In this document: piece by piece, positions 1 to 7,329 of the stretch
How the letters are laid out: each line of letters opens with the position of its first letter
Numbering within the stretch: position 1 is the first letter of the stretch
Source: Pseudomonadota bacterium
GTDB lineage: Bacteria; Pseudomonadota; Gammaproteobacteria; Burkholderiales; Burkholderiaceae_C
Length of the DNA: 47,195 bases
Direction of reading: 5' to 3'
NCBI GenBank assembly: GCA_029780695.1
Contig: JAKOYD010000136.1
Span: 1 to 47,195 of the forward strand
Position numbers and translations under genes: made by a program
The notes under the pieces: model-generated
The model's input: the letters and a program-made list of their open reading frames with translations, nothing else
Told to the model about the DNA's origin: nothing
Databases searched by the model: none

Positions 1-50
1 CTTACTTTCCGCGGGTCAGCAGACGCATTTGCGCGTAATTTCCGGGCTGC
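1..50 (+). repeat. Left terminal inverted repeat of the IS
   Basis: Bases 1-50 pair with the reverse complement of 2181-2230 with six mismatches (offsets 13, 18, 19, 44, 47, 48). The outer 12 bases and offsets 20-43 are identical. Confidence 0.92.
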
Positions 51-62
51 GTTTCGAGGTGC

Positions 63-1778
63 CTAGAACGTGCTTGCGGGGACGCCGAGCAGCGCGAGCA
101 CTTTGCGCTGCAGGTCGGTGAGTGTGAGGTTGAATGCCTGAACGGTGCGGCCGTGTTGACGCAGTTGATGGCGCTCGGCCAGGCTGAACAGGCGCAGCAC
201 CTGCTCGGTGGTGGGATGCGCGCACTGGCGCTGCTCGGGGTAGATGGGCAGTTCCTCGATGGCTTCGTGCGCCATGGCCTGGCGCAGCTCGCGCTCGATG
301 AGGGCCTGCACCAGCAGTGCGATCGCGTACAGGGTGAACAGTGCCTCGATGCGACCCTCGTCCTTGAGGAACACCGGGGCGATCTGGTGTACGGTCTTGA
401 TCTGCTCGAAGCGCTTCTCGATCATGGGCTGGCCTTTGTGGGCCTGCAGGACCTGTGCGGCGCTGAGCTTGCGGTCGTTCGTCATCAACGGGTACATGCC
501 GTCGCTTCGCCGGTCGTAGGCGATGGCCTGCTCGTCGGTGCTCCATTGCACGTCGAAGCGTCGCTTGGTGATCTTGCGGTAGGCCGTGTCGGGGCCCGGG
601 CGGCCACGGCGGGTTTGCTTGAAGACGTGCTCTTCGCGAACGACGCGGCGAACCTTGAGGTAGCGACCCACATGGTGCCTGTCCACGATGAGCTTGATCT
701 GCAGGTCGATCTCGGGGGCGCCGCGCAGCCGGGTCTTGGCGGAGGCCAGGCGCTGGCGCAACCGCTCGAACTCTTCGATGGCAGCGGCGATGTTGCGTAG
801 CCGCCGGGCATGCTGGCGCAGCGTCAGCAGCGTGCTCCAGACCCACACGATGGACCAGGCTTCCATGGAGGGTAGCGGCGCCCGATGGACGTACCAGCAG
901 TCGCGCGGCCCGTCGCTGTAGCGCGGGTTGGGCCGATCCCACACCAGGGACCACTCGGGCGTGTGGGTTTGCAGCCATTCGCGAAACTGCGCATCCTCAA
1001 GCCGGCTGCGTGGCATCACGGTGACGAAGCGGCCCCCTGCGCGGTCGATGTGATCCATGTTCTCGCGCGAACACAGTTTGCTGTCGGCCACGTACAGGAA
1101 GTCGCTCCTGCCGGCCACCGCCCTGAGCGTCTCCCAGGTCTGCACGTGGGTGACCGAGTCGCTGGTGTTGCCGTCGGTGCAGCGAAACGCCACCGGCACG
1201 TTGCCGTCGGCGCTCATGGTCAGAATGAACAGCAGTTGCTTGAGGTCCGGCCTGTGCGCCTTCGAATGCCCGAAGGTGATCGCGGGCGCGGTGCGAGCGC
1301 GAATCTGGCGGCCTCGGGCGCGGCGGTAGCCGCCGCAGAAGCTGATCGATGTGGAGTCGTTGTGGAACTCCTCGAAACGCACCCCGAAGCGCTGCCCAAC
1401 GGCCAACACGAGCTCAGTCAGCAACGCCGTGCGATCGGCATCGAACAGCCGGTCCAAGGCGCGCCCGAGGCGGTCGTCGCTCAGGTGCTCCATCTCCTGG
1501 GCACTGATGCCGAACATGCCATCGGCGAAGCCGTGCACGGTCTCGTGCTGGCGGTAGATCGGTTCGCGCTCCACGATGATCGATCGCAGCAGCACGCCCA
1601 GCGCGCTGGCATGGGTGATGCTGCAGCGAGCGTCCGAGGGGATGTGGCGCGACAGGGTGTCGTGCAGGCCGATGCGCTCGATGAAGTGGTTGATCAGGGG
1701 CAGCGGGCCCAGGCGCTCGGTGTGAAGAGTGAAGCCTGCCGCCTCCTTGGTGGAAGTCGGGGCTTGCGAGCTTGGCAT
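63..1778 (-). CDS. IS1634 family transposase (DUF4277 N-terminus, DDE domain)
   Basis: The 571-residue protein opens with a DUF4277-like region (TERLGPLPLINHFIERIG) and continues into a DDE transposase domain with the expected acidic stretches: FHNDSTSISFCG, YVADSKLCS, and a late KRFEQIKTVHQIAPVFLKDE carrying the final Glu. Length and order match full-length IS1634-family transposases, so it is probably intact. The ATG at 1778 is preferred because the conserved N-terminus follows directly; a GTG at 1820 would add 14 unconvincing residues. Its stop codon lies 13 bp inside the left inverted repeat. It cuts and pastes the element in which it lies. Confidence 0.9.
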   Translation of the reverse strand: MPSSQAPTSTKEAAGFTLHTERLGPLPLINHFIERIGLHDTLSRHIPSDARCSITHASALGVLLRSIIVEREPIYRQHETVHGFADGMFGISAQEMEHLSDDRLGRALDRLFDADRTALLTELVLAVGQRFGVRFEEFHNDSTSISFCGGYRRARGRQIRARTAPAITFGHSKAHRPDLKQLLFILTMSADGNVPVAFRCTDGNTSDSVTHVQTWETLRAVAGRSDFLYVADSKLCSRENMDHIDRAGGRFVTVMPRSRLEDAQFREWLQTHTPEWSLVWDRPNPRYSDGPRDCWYVHRAPLPSMEAWSIVWVWSTLLTLRQHARRLRNIAAAIEEFERLRQRLASAKTRLRGAPEIDLQIKLIVDRHHVGRYLKVRRVVREEHVFKQTRRGRPGPDTAYRKITKRRFDVQWSTDEQAIAYDRRSDGMYPLMTNDRKLSAAQVLQAHKGQPMIEKRFEQIKTVHQIAPVFLKDEGRIEALFTLYAIALLVQALIERELRQAMAHEAIEELPIYPEQRQCAHPTTEQVLRLFSLAERHQLRQHGRTVQAFNLTLTDLQRKVLALLGVPASTF

Positions 1779-1822
1779 TCTGGCGCTACTATTAACGACA
1801 GAATCGCAAAAGTCAAGCACTC

Positions 1823-2173
1823 ATGCCGCGTTCACTCGCACAAAACATCAAGCAGGTCCGAGACAAGATCGGCGGCGTCCGGGCGGCCCTGGCCGACATC
1901 GAGTACCTGTGCTCGGGCACGTTGCACATGCGCATGAAGGTGTGCGGCAAGCCCGGGTGCCGTTGCGCCCAGGATCCGCAGGCCCGTCATGGCCCGTACT
2001 ACGAATGGGGGCACATGATCGGCGGCAAGCTCGTGCATCGCATGGTCACGCCAGCGCAGGCCGAGCTTCTACAACACGCGATCGACAACCACCGCCGTGC
2101 CAAGCAGCTTATGCGTGAGTGGGAGGAGCAGACCGAGCGTCTCATCGACTTGGAAGTACCGCGCCAACCTTGA
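1823..2173 (+). CDS. DUF6788 family protein, IS accessory gene
   Basis: The 116-residue protein has a coiled-coil-like N-terminus (about residues 5-25), a cysteine cluster C-G-K-P-G-C-R-C and then a HGPYYEW motif, the signature of DUF6788 proteins seen beside transposases. The C-x4-C-x-C plus His arrangement could bind zinc. The C-terminal third is a charged helix. The gene lies inside the inverted repeats and is divergent from the transposase, so it travels with the element. Its role is unknown; DNA binding or a regulatory role in transposition is plausible but not shown by the sequence. Confidence 0.8.
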   Translation: MPRSLAQNIKQVRDKIGGVRAALADIEYLCSGTLHMRMKVCGKPGCRCAQDPQARHGPYYEWGHMIGGKLVHRMVTPAQAELLQHAIDNHRRAKQLMREWEEQTERLIDLEVPRQP

Positions 2174-2180
2174 CCTTCCC

Positions 2181-2230
2181 GCGACCGGGAAATTACGCGC
2201 AAATGCGTCTGGCGACCTGCGGAAAGTAAG
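2181..2230 (-). repeat. Right terminal inverted repeat of the IS
   Basis: This is the reverse complement of 1-50 at 44 of 50 positions. It begins 7 bases after the DUF6788 stop codon and ends with ggaaagtaag at 2221-2230, the mirror of the first ten bases of the window. Confidence 0.92.
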
Positions 2231-2378
2231 CCGGTATGCCGATCCTTCCGGTTATTGAATGTCGCCGGCGCGCTTCGAATCACGCGGCGCCGCGTCTGCT
2301 CCTACGATCAGTGCACTGGCCCGGAAGTCTCCGGGCCCCTCACCATCCATCGCGGCATGCACCGCGGCAAGGGCATTC
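2231..2378. other. Non-coding leader between the IS and the Rieske operon
   Basis: I see no gene here. A perfect 8-bp stem with a 4-base loop lies at 2318-2337 (ggcccgga-agtc-tccgggcc), without a T tract. The open frame of the Rieske gene runs back to 2259, but these 40 codons have no family resemblance. No convincing -35/-10 pair is visible, so transcription of the operon may start inside or be influenced by the IS. Confidence 0.5.
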
Positions 2379-3692
2379 ATGAAAGCGCAAGACAGCACCG
2401 ACCTGACGCGGGTGGGTCCCGGAACCGTCATGGGAGAGTTCATGCGGCAGTACTGGATACCCGCGGCGCTCTCCTCCGAGTTGCAGGCGGACGGCGATCC
2501 CATGCGGCTGATGCTGCTGGGCGAGAAGCTCGTCGCCTTTCGCGACTCGCAGGGATGCGTCGGCATCTTCGACCACCGCTGCCCGCATCGCTGCGCCTCG
2601 CTCTACCTGGGCCGCAACGAGGAAAGCGGCATCCGCTGCGTCTACCACGGCTGGAAGTTCGACGTGCGAGGGAACTGCGTGGACATGCCCAACGTGCCGG
2701 CGCGCCAGGAATTCAAGGACAAGGTGCATGCCAAGGCCTATCGCACGACCGAACGCAACGGCCTGGTGTGGGTGTACATGGGCCGGCAGCAGGAATCGCC
2801 CCCGCCCTTGCCCAACATCGAGGCCAACCTGATCCCCGGCAACGAGATCTGGTGCCTGCAGCGGGAGTGCAACTGGCTGCAGGCGCTGGAGGGCGACATC
2901 GACACCTCTCACGTGGGTTTCCTGCACGTGGGGATGCTCAAGCCCGAGGACCTCGACGACGACCATCCGATGCGCCCCACCGTCATCAACCGCGCTCCCG
3001 AGTATGAGGTGCGCAACACCGACTGGGGCACGATGTACGGGGGATTCCGCACGAACGACGACGGCCAGATGTCCTGGCGCGTCGCCCACTTCATGTTCCC
3101 GTTCTGGACGCAGACGCCCAACGCACGCTTCTCCAGCCGCGCCATCGCGCGCGCCTGGGTGCCGATGGACGACCACCACAGCATGCTGTTCGACATCTCG
3201 GGCGGGGTCGACGAAGGTAACCCTGCCTACGTGTCCAAGCGCAGGAACGGGCAGCCGCTGTACGAGAAGTTCGAGTACGAGCCGAACACCAACGACTGGC
3301 ATGGCCGCTGGCGCTGCCGTGACCGGGCGCACAACGACTGGGGCCTGGATCGCCAGTCGCAGCGCGACGGGACGCAATACACCGGCATCGGCAACATCAC
3401 CATCCAGGACCAGGCGGTGACCGAGAGCATGGGGCCCATCACGGACCATGACTGGGAACATCTCGCGCCGACCGACCAGATGATCGCCCGCACCCGCCGT
3501 CGCCTGCTGCTCGCGGCCCGTGCTTATCGCGACAGCGGCGAACTGCCGCCGGGCGCCAGCGACCCGGACACCTTCATGGGCGCACGCGCCGGCTCCTTCC
3601 TGTTCGCCCCCGACGCGCCGCTGGAACAGGCTTACCAGGCGCAACTGGAAAAGGCGGTGCGCTGGACGGCGCAGCCCGAGGAGCGGGCATGA
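2379..3692 (+). CDS. Aromatic ring-hydroxylating Rieske oxygenase, phthalate 4,5-dioxygenase type
   Basis: This 437-residue oxygenase component inserts oxygen into an aromatic substrate using electrons from the next gene product. The Rieske ligands are C68, H70, C87 and H90 (CPHR and CVYHGW). The mononuclear iron site is the D-x2-H-x4-H pattern with D175, H178 and H183. The N-terminus (TRVGPGTVMGEFMRQYWIP) is typical of the phthalate 4,5-dioxygenase/PobA-like group that works as an alpha-only oligomer without a beta subunit. ATG 2379 is chosen because this conserved N-terminus starts about ten residues later. Its stop overlaps the reductase start (ATGA). The substrate cannot be read from sequence. 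Confidence 0.9.
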   Translation: MKAQDSTDLTRVGPGTVMGEFMRQYWIPAALSSELQADGDPMRLMLLGEKLVAFRDSQGCVGIFDHRCPHRCASLYLGRNEESGIRCVYHGWKFDVRGNCVDMPNVPARQEFKDKVHAKAYRTTERNGLVWVYMGRQQESPPPLPNIEANLIPGNEIWCLQRECNWLQALEGDIDTSHVGFLHVGMLKPEDLDDDHPMRPTVINRAPEYEVRNTDWGTMYGGFRTNDDGQMSWRVAHFMFPFWTQTPNARFSSRAIARAWVPMDDHHSMLFDISGGVDEGNPAYVSKRRNGQPLYEKFEYEPNTNDWHGRWRCRDRAHNDWGLDRQSQRDGTQYTGIGNITIQDQAVTESMGPITDHDWEHLAPTDQMIARTRRRLLLAARAYRDSGELPPGASDPDTFMGARAGSFLFAPDAPLEQAYQAQLEKAVRWTAQPEERA

Positions 3693-4618
3693 AGGCGAGG
3701 GTTCGATCGGTCCGCTGGGAGGCACAGGACATCCTGGGCTTCCGGCTGGAGCCACTGCCCGGGGCGCACCTGGCACCCTTCACCGCCGGTGCCCACGTCG
3801 ACGTGGCGCTGCGTCCTGGCCTCACCCGCAGCTATTCCCTGCTGAACGACCCCAGGGAGCACGGCGCCTACGAGATCGCCGTGCAACTGGACCCCGCCAC
3901 CCGCGGCGGCTCGCGCCACATCCACGAGGAATGGCGTGCCGGGCAGCTGGTGGAAGTCTCGGAACCGCGCAACAACTTTCCGCTGGAGGAGAACTCAGCT
4001 CACACTGTGCTGGTCGCCGGCGGCATCGGCATCACGCCCATGCTGTCGATGATCGCGAGACTGCAACGCCTGGGATCTTCCTGGGAGCTGCATTACGCCG
4101 TGCGCACGCGGGCCCGTGCAGCTTTCCTCGACCAGCTGGCGGCATTCGCGCAGGTACATGTGACCATCGACGATGAGCCGAGCACGCCGCGGCTCGACCT
4201 GCAGCGCCTGCTCGGCTCGCTGGCGCCGCAGGCGCATGCCTACTGTTGCGGGCCCGCCGGCATGCTGGCCGCGTACCGCGAGCATGGCGCCCACCTGGGC
4301 AAGCGCCTGCACTTCGAGTATTTCTCGGCGGACACGCAGCCTGCATGCCAGGGCGGCTACCGGCTGGAACTCCAGCGCAGCGGCAAGACCCTCGAGGTCA
4401 AGGCCGGCGAGACCATGCTGGACGCGTTGCTCAACGCCGGTGTCGACGTGGGCTTCGCCTGCACCGAAGGCGTCTGCGGCAGCTGCCGCGTGCCTGTGCT
4501 CCATGGCGTGCCGGACCACCGCGACGTCTTCCTCACCCAGGACGAACGCGATGCGAACGACGCCGTGATGGTGTGCTGTTCCGGGGCACGCACCCCGTCC
4601 CTTACCCTGGACCTCTAG
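3689..4618 (+). CDS. Phthalate dioxygenase reductase-type oxidoreductase (FMN, NAD, C-terminal 2Fe-2S)
   Basis: This 309-residue electron-transfer partner of the preceding oxygenase moves electrons from NAD(P)H through flavin to a 2Fe-2S ferredoxin domain. Flavin binding is shown by RSYS (47-50), nucleotide binding by GGIGITPM (111-118) and CCGPAGM (about 186-192), and the plant-type iron-sulfur cluster by C258, C263, C266 and C296. The order flavin-NAD-ferredoxin is that of OphA1/VanB (class IA) reductases. It starts within the oxygenase stop codon, so the two are translationally coupled. Length is normal. Confidence 0.9.
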   Translation: MKARVRSVRWEAQDILGFRLEPLPGAHLAPFTAGAHVDVALRPGLTRSYSLLNDPREHGAYEIAVQLDPATRGGSRHIHEEWRAGQLVEVSEPRNNFPLEENSAHTVLVAGGIGITPMLSMIARLQRLGSSWELHYAVRTRARAAFLDQLAAFAQVHVTIDDEPSTPRLDLQRLLGSLAPQAHAYCCGPAGMLAAYREHGAHLGKRLHFEYFSADTQPACQGGYRLELQRSGKTLEVKAGETMLDALLNAGVDVGFACTEGVCGSCRVPVLHGVPDHRDVFLTQDERDANDAVMVCCSGARTPSLTLDL

Positions 4619-5398
4619 ATGGACATGCCGACCGGCAACAAGAGCACCGTGAATTTCGACTTCCACGGCCGCACGGCACTGGTCACCGGCGCCGGCCGCG
4701 GCGTGGGCGAGGAGATCGCCCGCCTGTTCCACGCCTCCGGCGCGCGCGTCGCGGTGAGCGACATCGACGGGCAAGCCGCGCGGCAGCTGGCGGATCGCCT
4801 GGACGATTCCGGCGTCTCTGCGATGGCCCTGACACTCGACGTGCGCAGCAAACGGGCGTTCGAGGATGCGCGGGACCGCATCGCCAGCGCCTGGGGCCGT
4901 ACCGACATCGTGGTCAACAATGCCGGTTACGCCAAGCGCACGCCGGTGCAGGACATCACGACCGAGGAGTTCGACGACATCGTGGCAATCAACATGCGCA
5001 GCGTCTTCCTCAGCTGCCAGGTCTTTGCCGATCACATGCGCTCCAACGGCTGGGGCCGCATCGTCAACATCACTTCGCTGGCCGGGCAGAACGGCGGCAC
5101 GGTCGCGTCGGCGCACTACGCGGCAGCCAAGGCGGGGGCGACCATGCTGTCGAAGTACTTCGCACAGCAGCTCGCGGGCACCGGCGTCACCGTCAACGCC
5201 ATCGCGCCGGGCCCGATCTCCACGGCCAAGGGGCGGCTGTCGCAGGAACAGATCGAGCGCATCGAGAAGCTGGTGCCGATCGGCCGATTCGGAGAAGCCT
5301 CCGAGTTCGCCGCCGCGGTGGCGCTACTGGCGTCCGACCAGGGCGGGTTCTTCGTCGGGGCGACTCTGGACATGAACGGCGGGCTCTTCATGCGCTGA
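4619..5398 (+). CDS. Short-chain dehydrogenase/reductase (SDR)
   Basis: This 259-residue classical SDR has the cofactor motif TGAGRGVG (23-30), NNAG (100-103), catalytic S153, Y167 and K171 (YAAAK), and the usual NAIAPGPI segment. It starts directly after the reductase TAG with no gap, so it belongs to the same operon. By position it may oxidise a cis-dihydrodiol or a related alcohol made by the Rieske oxygenase. Specificity is not visible in the sequence. An alternative start is Met3. Confidence 0.88.
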   Translation: MDMPTGNKSTVNFDFHGRTALVTGAGRGVGEEIARLFHASGARVAVSDIDGQAARQLADRLDDSGVSAMALTLDVRSKRAFEDARDRIASAWGRTDIVVNNAGYAKRTPVQDITTEEFDDIVAINMRSVFLSCQVFADHMRSNGWGRIVNITSLAGQNGGTVASAHYAAAKAGATMLSKYFAQQLAGTGVTVNAIAPGPISTAKGRLSQEQIERIEKLVPIGRFGEASEFAAAVALLASDQGGFFVGATLDMNGGLFMR

Positions 5399-5463
5399 GA
5401 AAAGCCGGCTATCGTTCCCGCCTTACTCCCGATTCCTGAATTGCAGCTCGACGCCGCCCAGCC

Positions 5464-5898
5464 ATGACAGAAGCACCCGCTCTCGGAGATCCCACACTCG
5501 ATGCTGACCACGCGAAGCTGGCCGACCTCGTCGACCGCCTCGCCGCTGCCAAAGGCGCAGACGTGCTCGCCAGCCTCGACGCGCTTCAGGCGCACGCCAG
5601 CGAACACTTCGCGCTGGAGGACCAGGAATTGCGGCAGATGCGTGACGGCAACGCCAGCTGCCACCTGGACGAGCACGCGGCCGTGCTCAAGTCGATGGAC
5701 GAGGTGCGCGGCATCGTCGCGGCCGGTCCGGACTCGACCGAGTCCGCCCATCTGGTGGCGCGGCTGACGGCCGAGCTGCGCCGCTGGCTGCCCGAGCACG
5801 TGACGGCCATGGATGCAGGCGTCGCGCATACCCGCACCCGCAGTCGCCTGGGTGGGGCGCCGGTGGTGCTCACTCGCCGGTCTTCGCCTCCGGGCTGA
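5464..5898 (+). CDS. Hemerythrin-like diiron protein
   Basis: The 144-residue four-helix protein has the non-haem diiron ligand set of bacteriohemerythrins: H16, H48 with E52 (HFALED), H67 and H71 (HLDEH), and H112 with D117 (EHVTAMD). It probably binds oxygen or senses it in the cytoplasm. It follows the SDR by 65 bp on the same strand and might be co-transcribed with the oxygenase operon, which would fit an oxygen-supply role, but no direct evidence is visible. The last 20 residues are low-complexity and lie outside the fold. Confidence 0.82.
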   Translation: MTEAPALGDPTLDADHAKLADLVDRLAAAKGADVLASLDALQAHASEHFALEDQELRQMRDGNASCHLDEHAAVLKSMDEVRGIVAAGPDSTESAHLVARLTAELRRWLPEHVTAMDAGVAHTRTRSRLGGAPVVLTRRSSPPG

Positions 5899-5972
5899 TC
5901 GGCGCCACCTCACCACGCATACCTAGGACCGCAGGGAAAACTCTCTCCGGTCGCCGCCCGGCCCGGATCACA

Positions 5973-5990
5973 GTGTGGACGTGTCCACAC
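5973..5990. promoter_or_regulatory. Palindrome at the MarR start, candidate autoregulatory operator
   Basis: The sequence gtgtggac-gt-gtccacac is a perfect 8-bp inverted repeat with a 2-bp spacer, and it overlaps the proposed GTG start of the MarR gene. MarR proteins commonly bind 16-20 bp palindromes near their own start. If the true start lies further in (for example the ATG near 6083) the site would be fully upstream. Confidence 0.4.
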
Positions 5991-7258
5991 CGTCCCGCCG
6001 GCCCCGCTCCGCCGAGTCCTGCCCCTGGCAGGCCGACGGTCGCTTCGCTGCCGACCTGCCGCTGGAGGACTATCCCAGCACCATGCTGCTGCGGCTCGCC
6101 CAGGCGATCCAGCAGCAGGTCAGCGCCACCTACGCACGTGCGCACGGCCTGTCGGTGGCCGAGTGGCGCATGCTGGCACGGCTGAATTCGGAAGGCTCCG
6201 TGCAACTGGCCACGCTGTGCCGCGCGCTGGCGATGGACAAGGCGTACGCGGGGCGGCTGCTGCGCTCCCTCGGCGCACAGTCGCTGGTCACGGTCGAAGC
6301 CGATCCGGCCCACGGCCGCCGGCTGATCGTGGCGATCACCCCCGCCGGCCGCGCGCTGGCGCGCCGCATCCTGCCGCAGGCGCGCGCAAGCCAGGAGCAG
6401 TTGCTGCAGGTGCTGGATCCGCAGGAGCGCGCCGCGCTGTACGCATCGCTGAAGAAGCTGCAGGCCGCGCTGGACGATACCGCGCCCCAGCCCGCCAGCC
6501 ACGCGACCGAGCAGCCCGCCCAGCAGCTTGCGGCCCGCCTGTTCGAGGTACTGCGAGGTCAACCCCACGCCCACGGTGGCGAGGAAATCCTTGACGTGCC
6601 CGGAGTCGAGTTCGTAGCCGTAGGCCTGGCCGATGCGGTAGACCAGCCGCATCTGCAGCGGGATGATCGCCATGGTCGACAGCGTCTCCGGCAGCAGTTC
6701 CAGCGCGCCGTTGGTGATGGCGGCGTTGAGGATGGTCTGGTCGAGCTCCTGCTCGCTGACGTTGGGCGTGCGCACGCCCACGCCCACGCCAGCCACGCCC
6801 GCCGTGGGCACGGGCGGAGGCTCGACACTGCCGCCCGGCGCCGGCACCGGGCCGGCCATGGGCGCGGCGGCGACGGATTCGGCGTCTTCGGTGAACTGCC
6901 GCGCCCGGCCCGCATCCAGGCCCAGGGTGCTGCGCAGTTGCTCCAGGAACTTCTGCTCCGGCAGCGACTGCACACCGTCGGCATCGCACACGCAGACCGC
7001 CATCTCGTAGGCCAGCTGGCGCGTGTCGGCCGAGCGCAGGGCCGCGGCGGTACCGGCCAGGTCCACCCGTTTCATCAGCACGTCCTGCACCAGCGTGGGC
7101 AGGTGCACCGCGTCGGACTGCGCCAGCCCCTCGGCGATGCGCCTGACCTCCGCGCGCTCGCGGTCATGCTTGTCGCCGTCGACGAAGGCGGCCATGAGGC
7201 TGAGGGTGACGATCGCTTGTGTTTCGGTCTGGGTCATGGGGACTCCGGCTCGGGATGA
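5975..7258 (+). CDS. MarR family regulator, C-terminus lost and fused to antisense sequence
   Basis: Residues 25-168 (to about base 6478) are a normal MarR winged-helix protein: dimerisation helix (LLRLAQAIQQQV), recognition helix region (QLATLCRALAMDKAYAGRLLRSL), wing (DPAHGRRLIVAITPAG) and C-terminal helices. The gene has no stop there. After about 6478 the frame runs for 260 more codons antisense to the TerB-like gene and shows no protein-like sequence. The simplest reading is a deletion that removed the MarR stop codon and the 3' end of the neighbour. The start is a GTG at 5975; later starts are possible. The product may still bind DNA if translated, but would carry a long junk tail. Confidence 0.65.
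   Translation: MDVSTPSRRPRSAESCPWQADGRFAADLPLEDYPSTMLLRLAQAIQQQVSATYARAHGLSVAEWRMLARLNSEGSVQLATLCRALAMDKAYAGRLLRSLGAQSLVTVEADPAHGRRLIVAITPAGRALARRILPQARASQEQLLQVLDPQERAALYASLKKLQAALDDTAPQPASHATEQPAQQLAARLFEVLRGQPHAHGGEEILDVPGVEFVAVGLADAVDQPHLQRDDRHGRQRLRQQFQRAVGDGGVEDGLVELLLADVGRAHAHAHASHARRGHGRRLDTAARRRHRAGHGRGGDGFGVFGELPRPARIQAQGAAQLLQELLLRQRLHTVGIAHADRHLVGQLARVGRAQGRGGTGQVHPFHQHVLHQRGQVHRVGLRQPLGDAPDLRALAVMLVAVDEGGHEAEGDDRLCFGLGHGDSGSG
6470..6492. other. Deletion junction between convergent marR and terB-like genes
   Basis: Rightward MarR homology stops and leftward TerB homology stops at the same point. Neither side retains a stop codon or intergenic spacer. This is what a single deletion across the 3' ends of two convergent genes would leave; an assembly error would look the same. 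Confidence 0.55.
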
Positions 7259-7329
7259 GCCAGGTAGAGTCGGGACGATGCGACGGGTTCCCGCCGCGGT
7301 CCGCCGATGGTCCAGACCCACGCCGCCGC

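Larger units (their letters stand above)
1..2230. mobile_element. Complete IS1634-like insertion sequence with divergent accessory gene
   Basis: The element is 2230 bp and is bounded by inverted repeats at 1-50 and 2181-2230 that match at 44 of 50 positions. It holds a leftward IS1634-type transposase and a rightward DUF6788 gene whose start codons lie within about 45 bp of each other, so both are driven from the centre. The window begins exactly at the left terminal base, so a target-site duplication cannot be checked. The element sits about 150 bp upstream of the Rieske operon and may have replaced its original upstream region. Confidence 0.9.
5870..7237 (-). pseudogene. TerB-like (tellurite resistance family) protein, 3' truncated
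   Basis: From ATG 7237 the first 250 residues are a convincing TerB-type protein: the N-terminal TerB domain (VTLSLMAAFVDGDKHDRER, then VCVCDADGVQSLPEQKFL), a Pro/Gly linker (125-157), and a second conserved region (LNAAITNGALELLPETLSTMA, KLLGGLLGRVAGGLG). At about base 6485 homology ends and the frame continues antisense to the MarR gene down to 5870. Family members normally continue for roughly 80-100 further residues after the KLLGGLLG stretch; these are missing. Ggag at about 7 bases upstream supports the start. It is probably non-functional or partly functional. Confidence 0.7.

Noticed and set aside
2318..2337. Strong hairpin as a terminator
   Set aside because: It has no T tract and precedes rather than follows a gene, so I leave it as part of the leader only.
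2259..2378. In-frame 40-codon extension of the Rieske oxygenase
   Set aside because: The residues are unlike any oxygenase N-terminus and the conserved start of the family follows Met at 2379.
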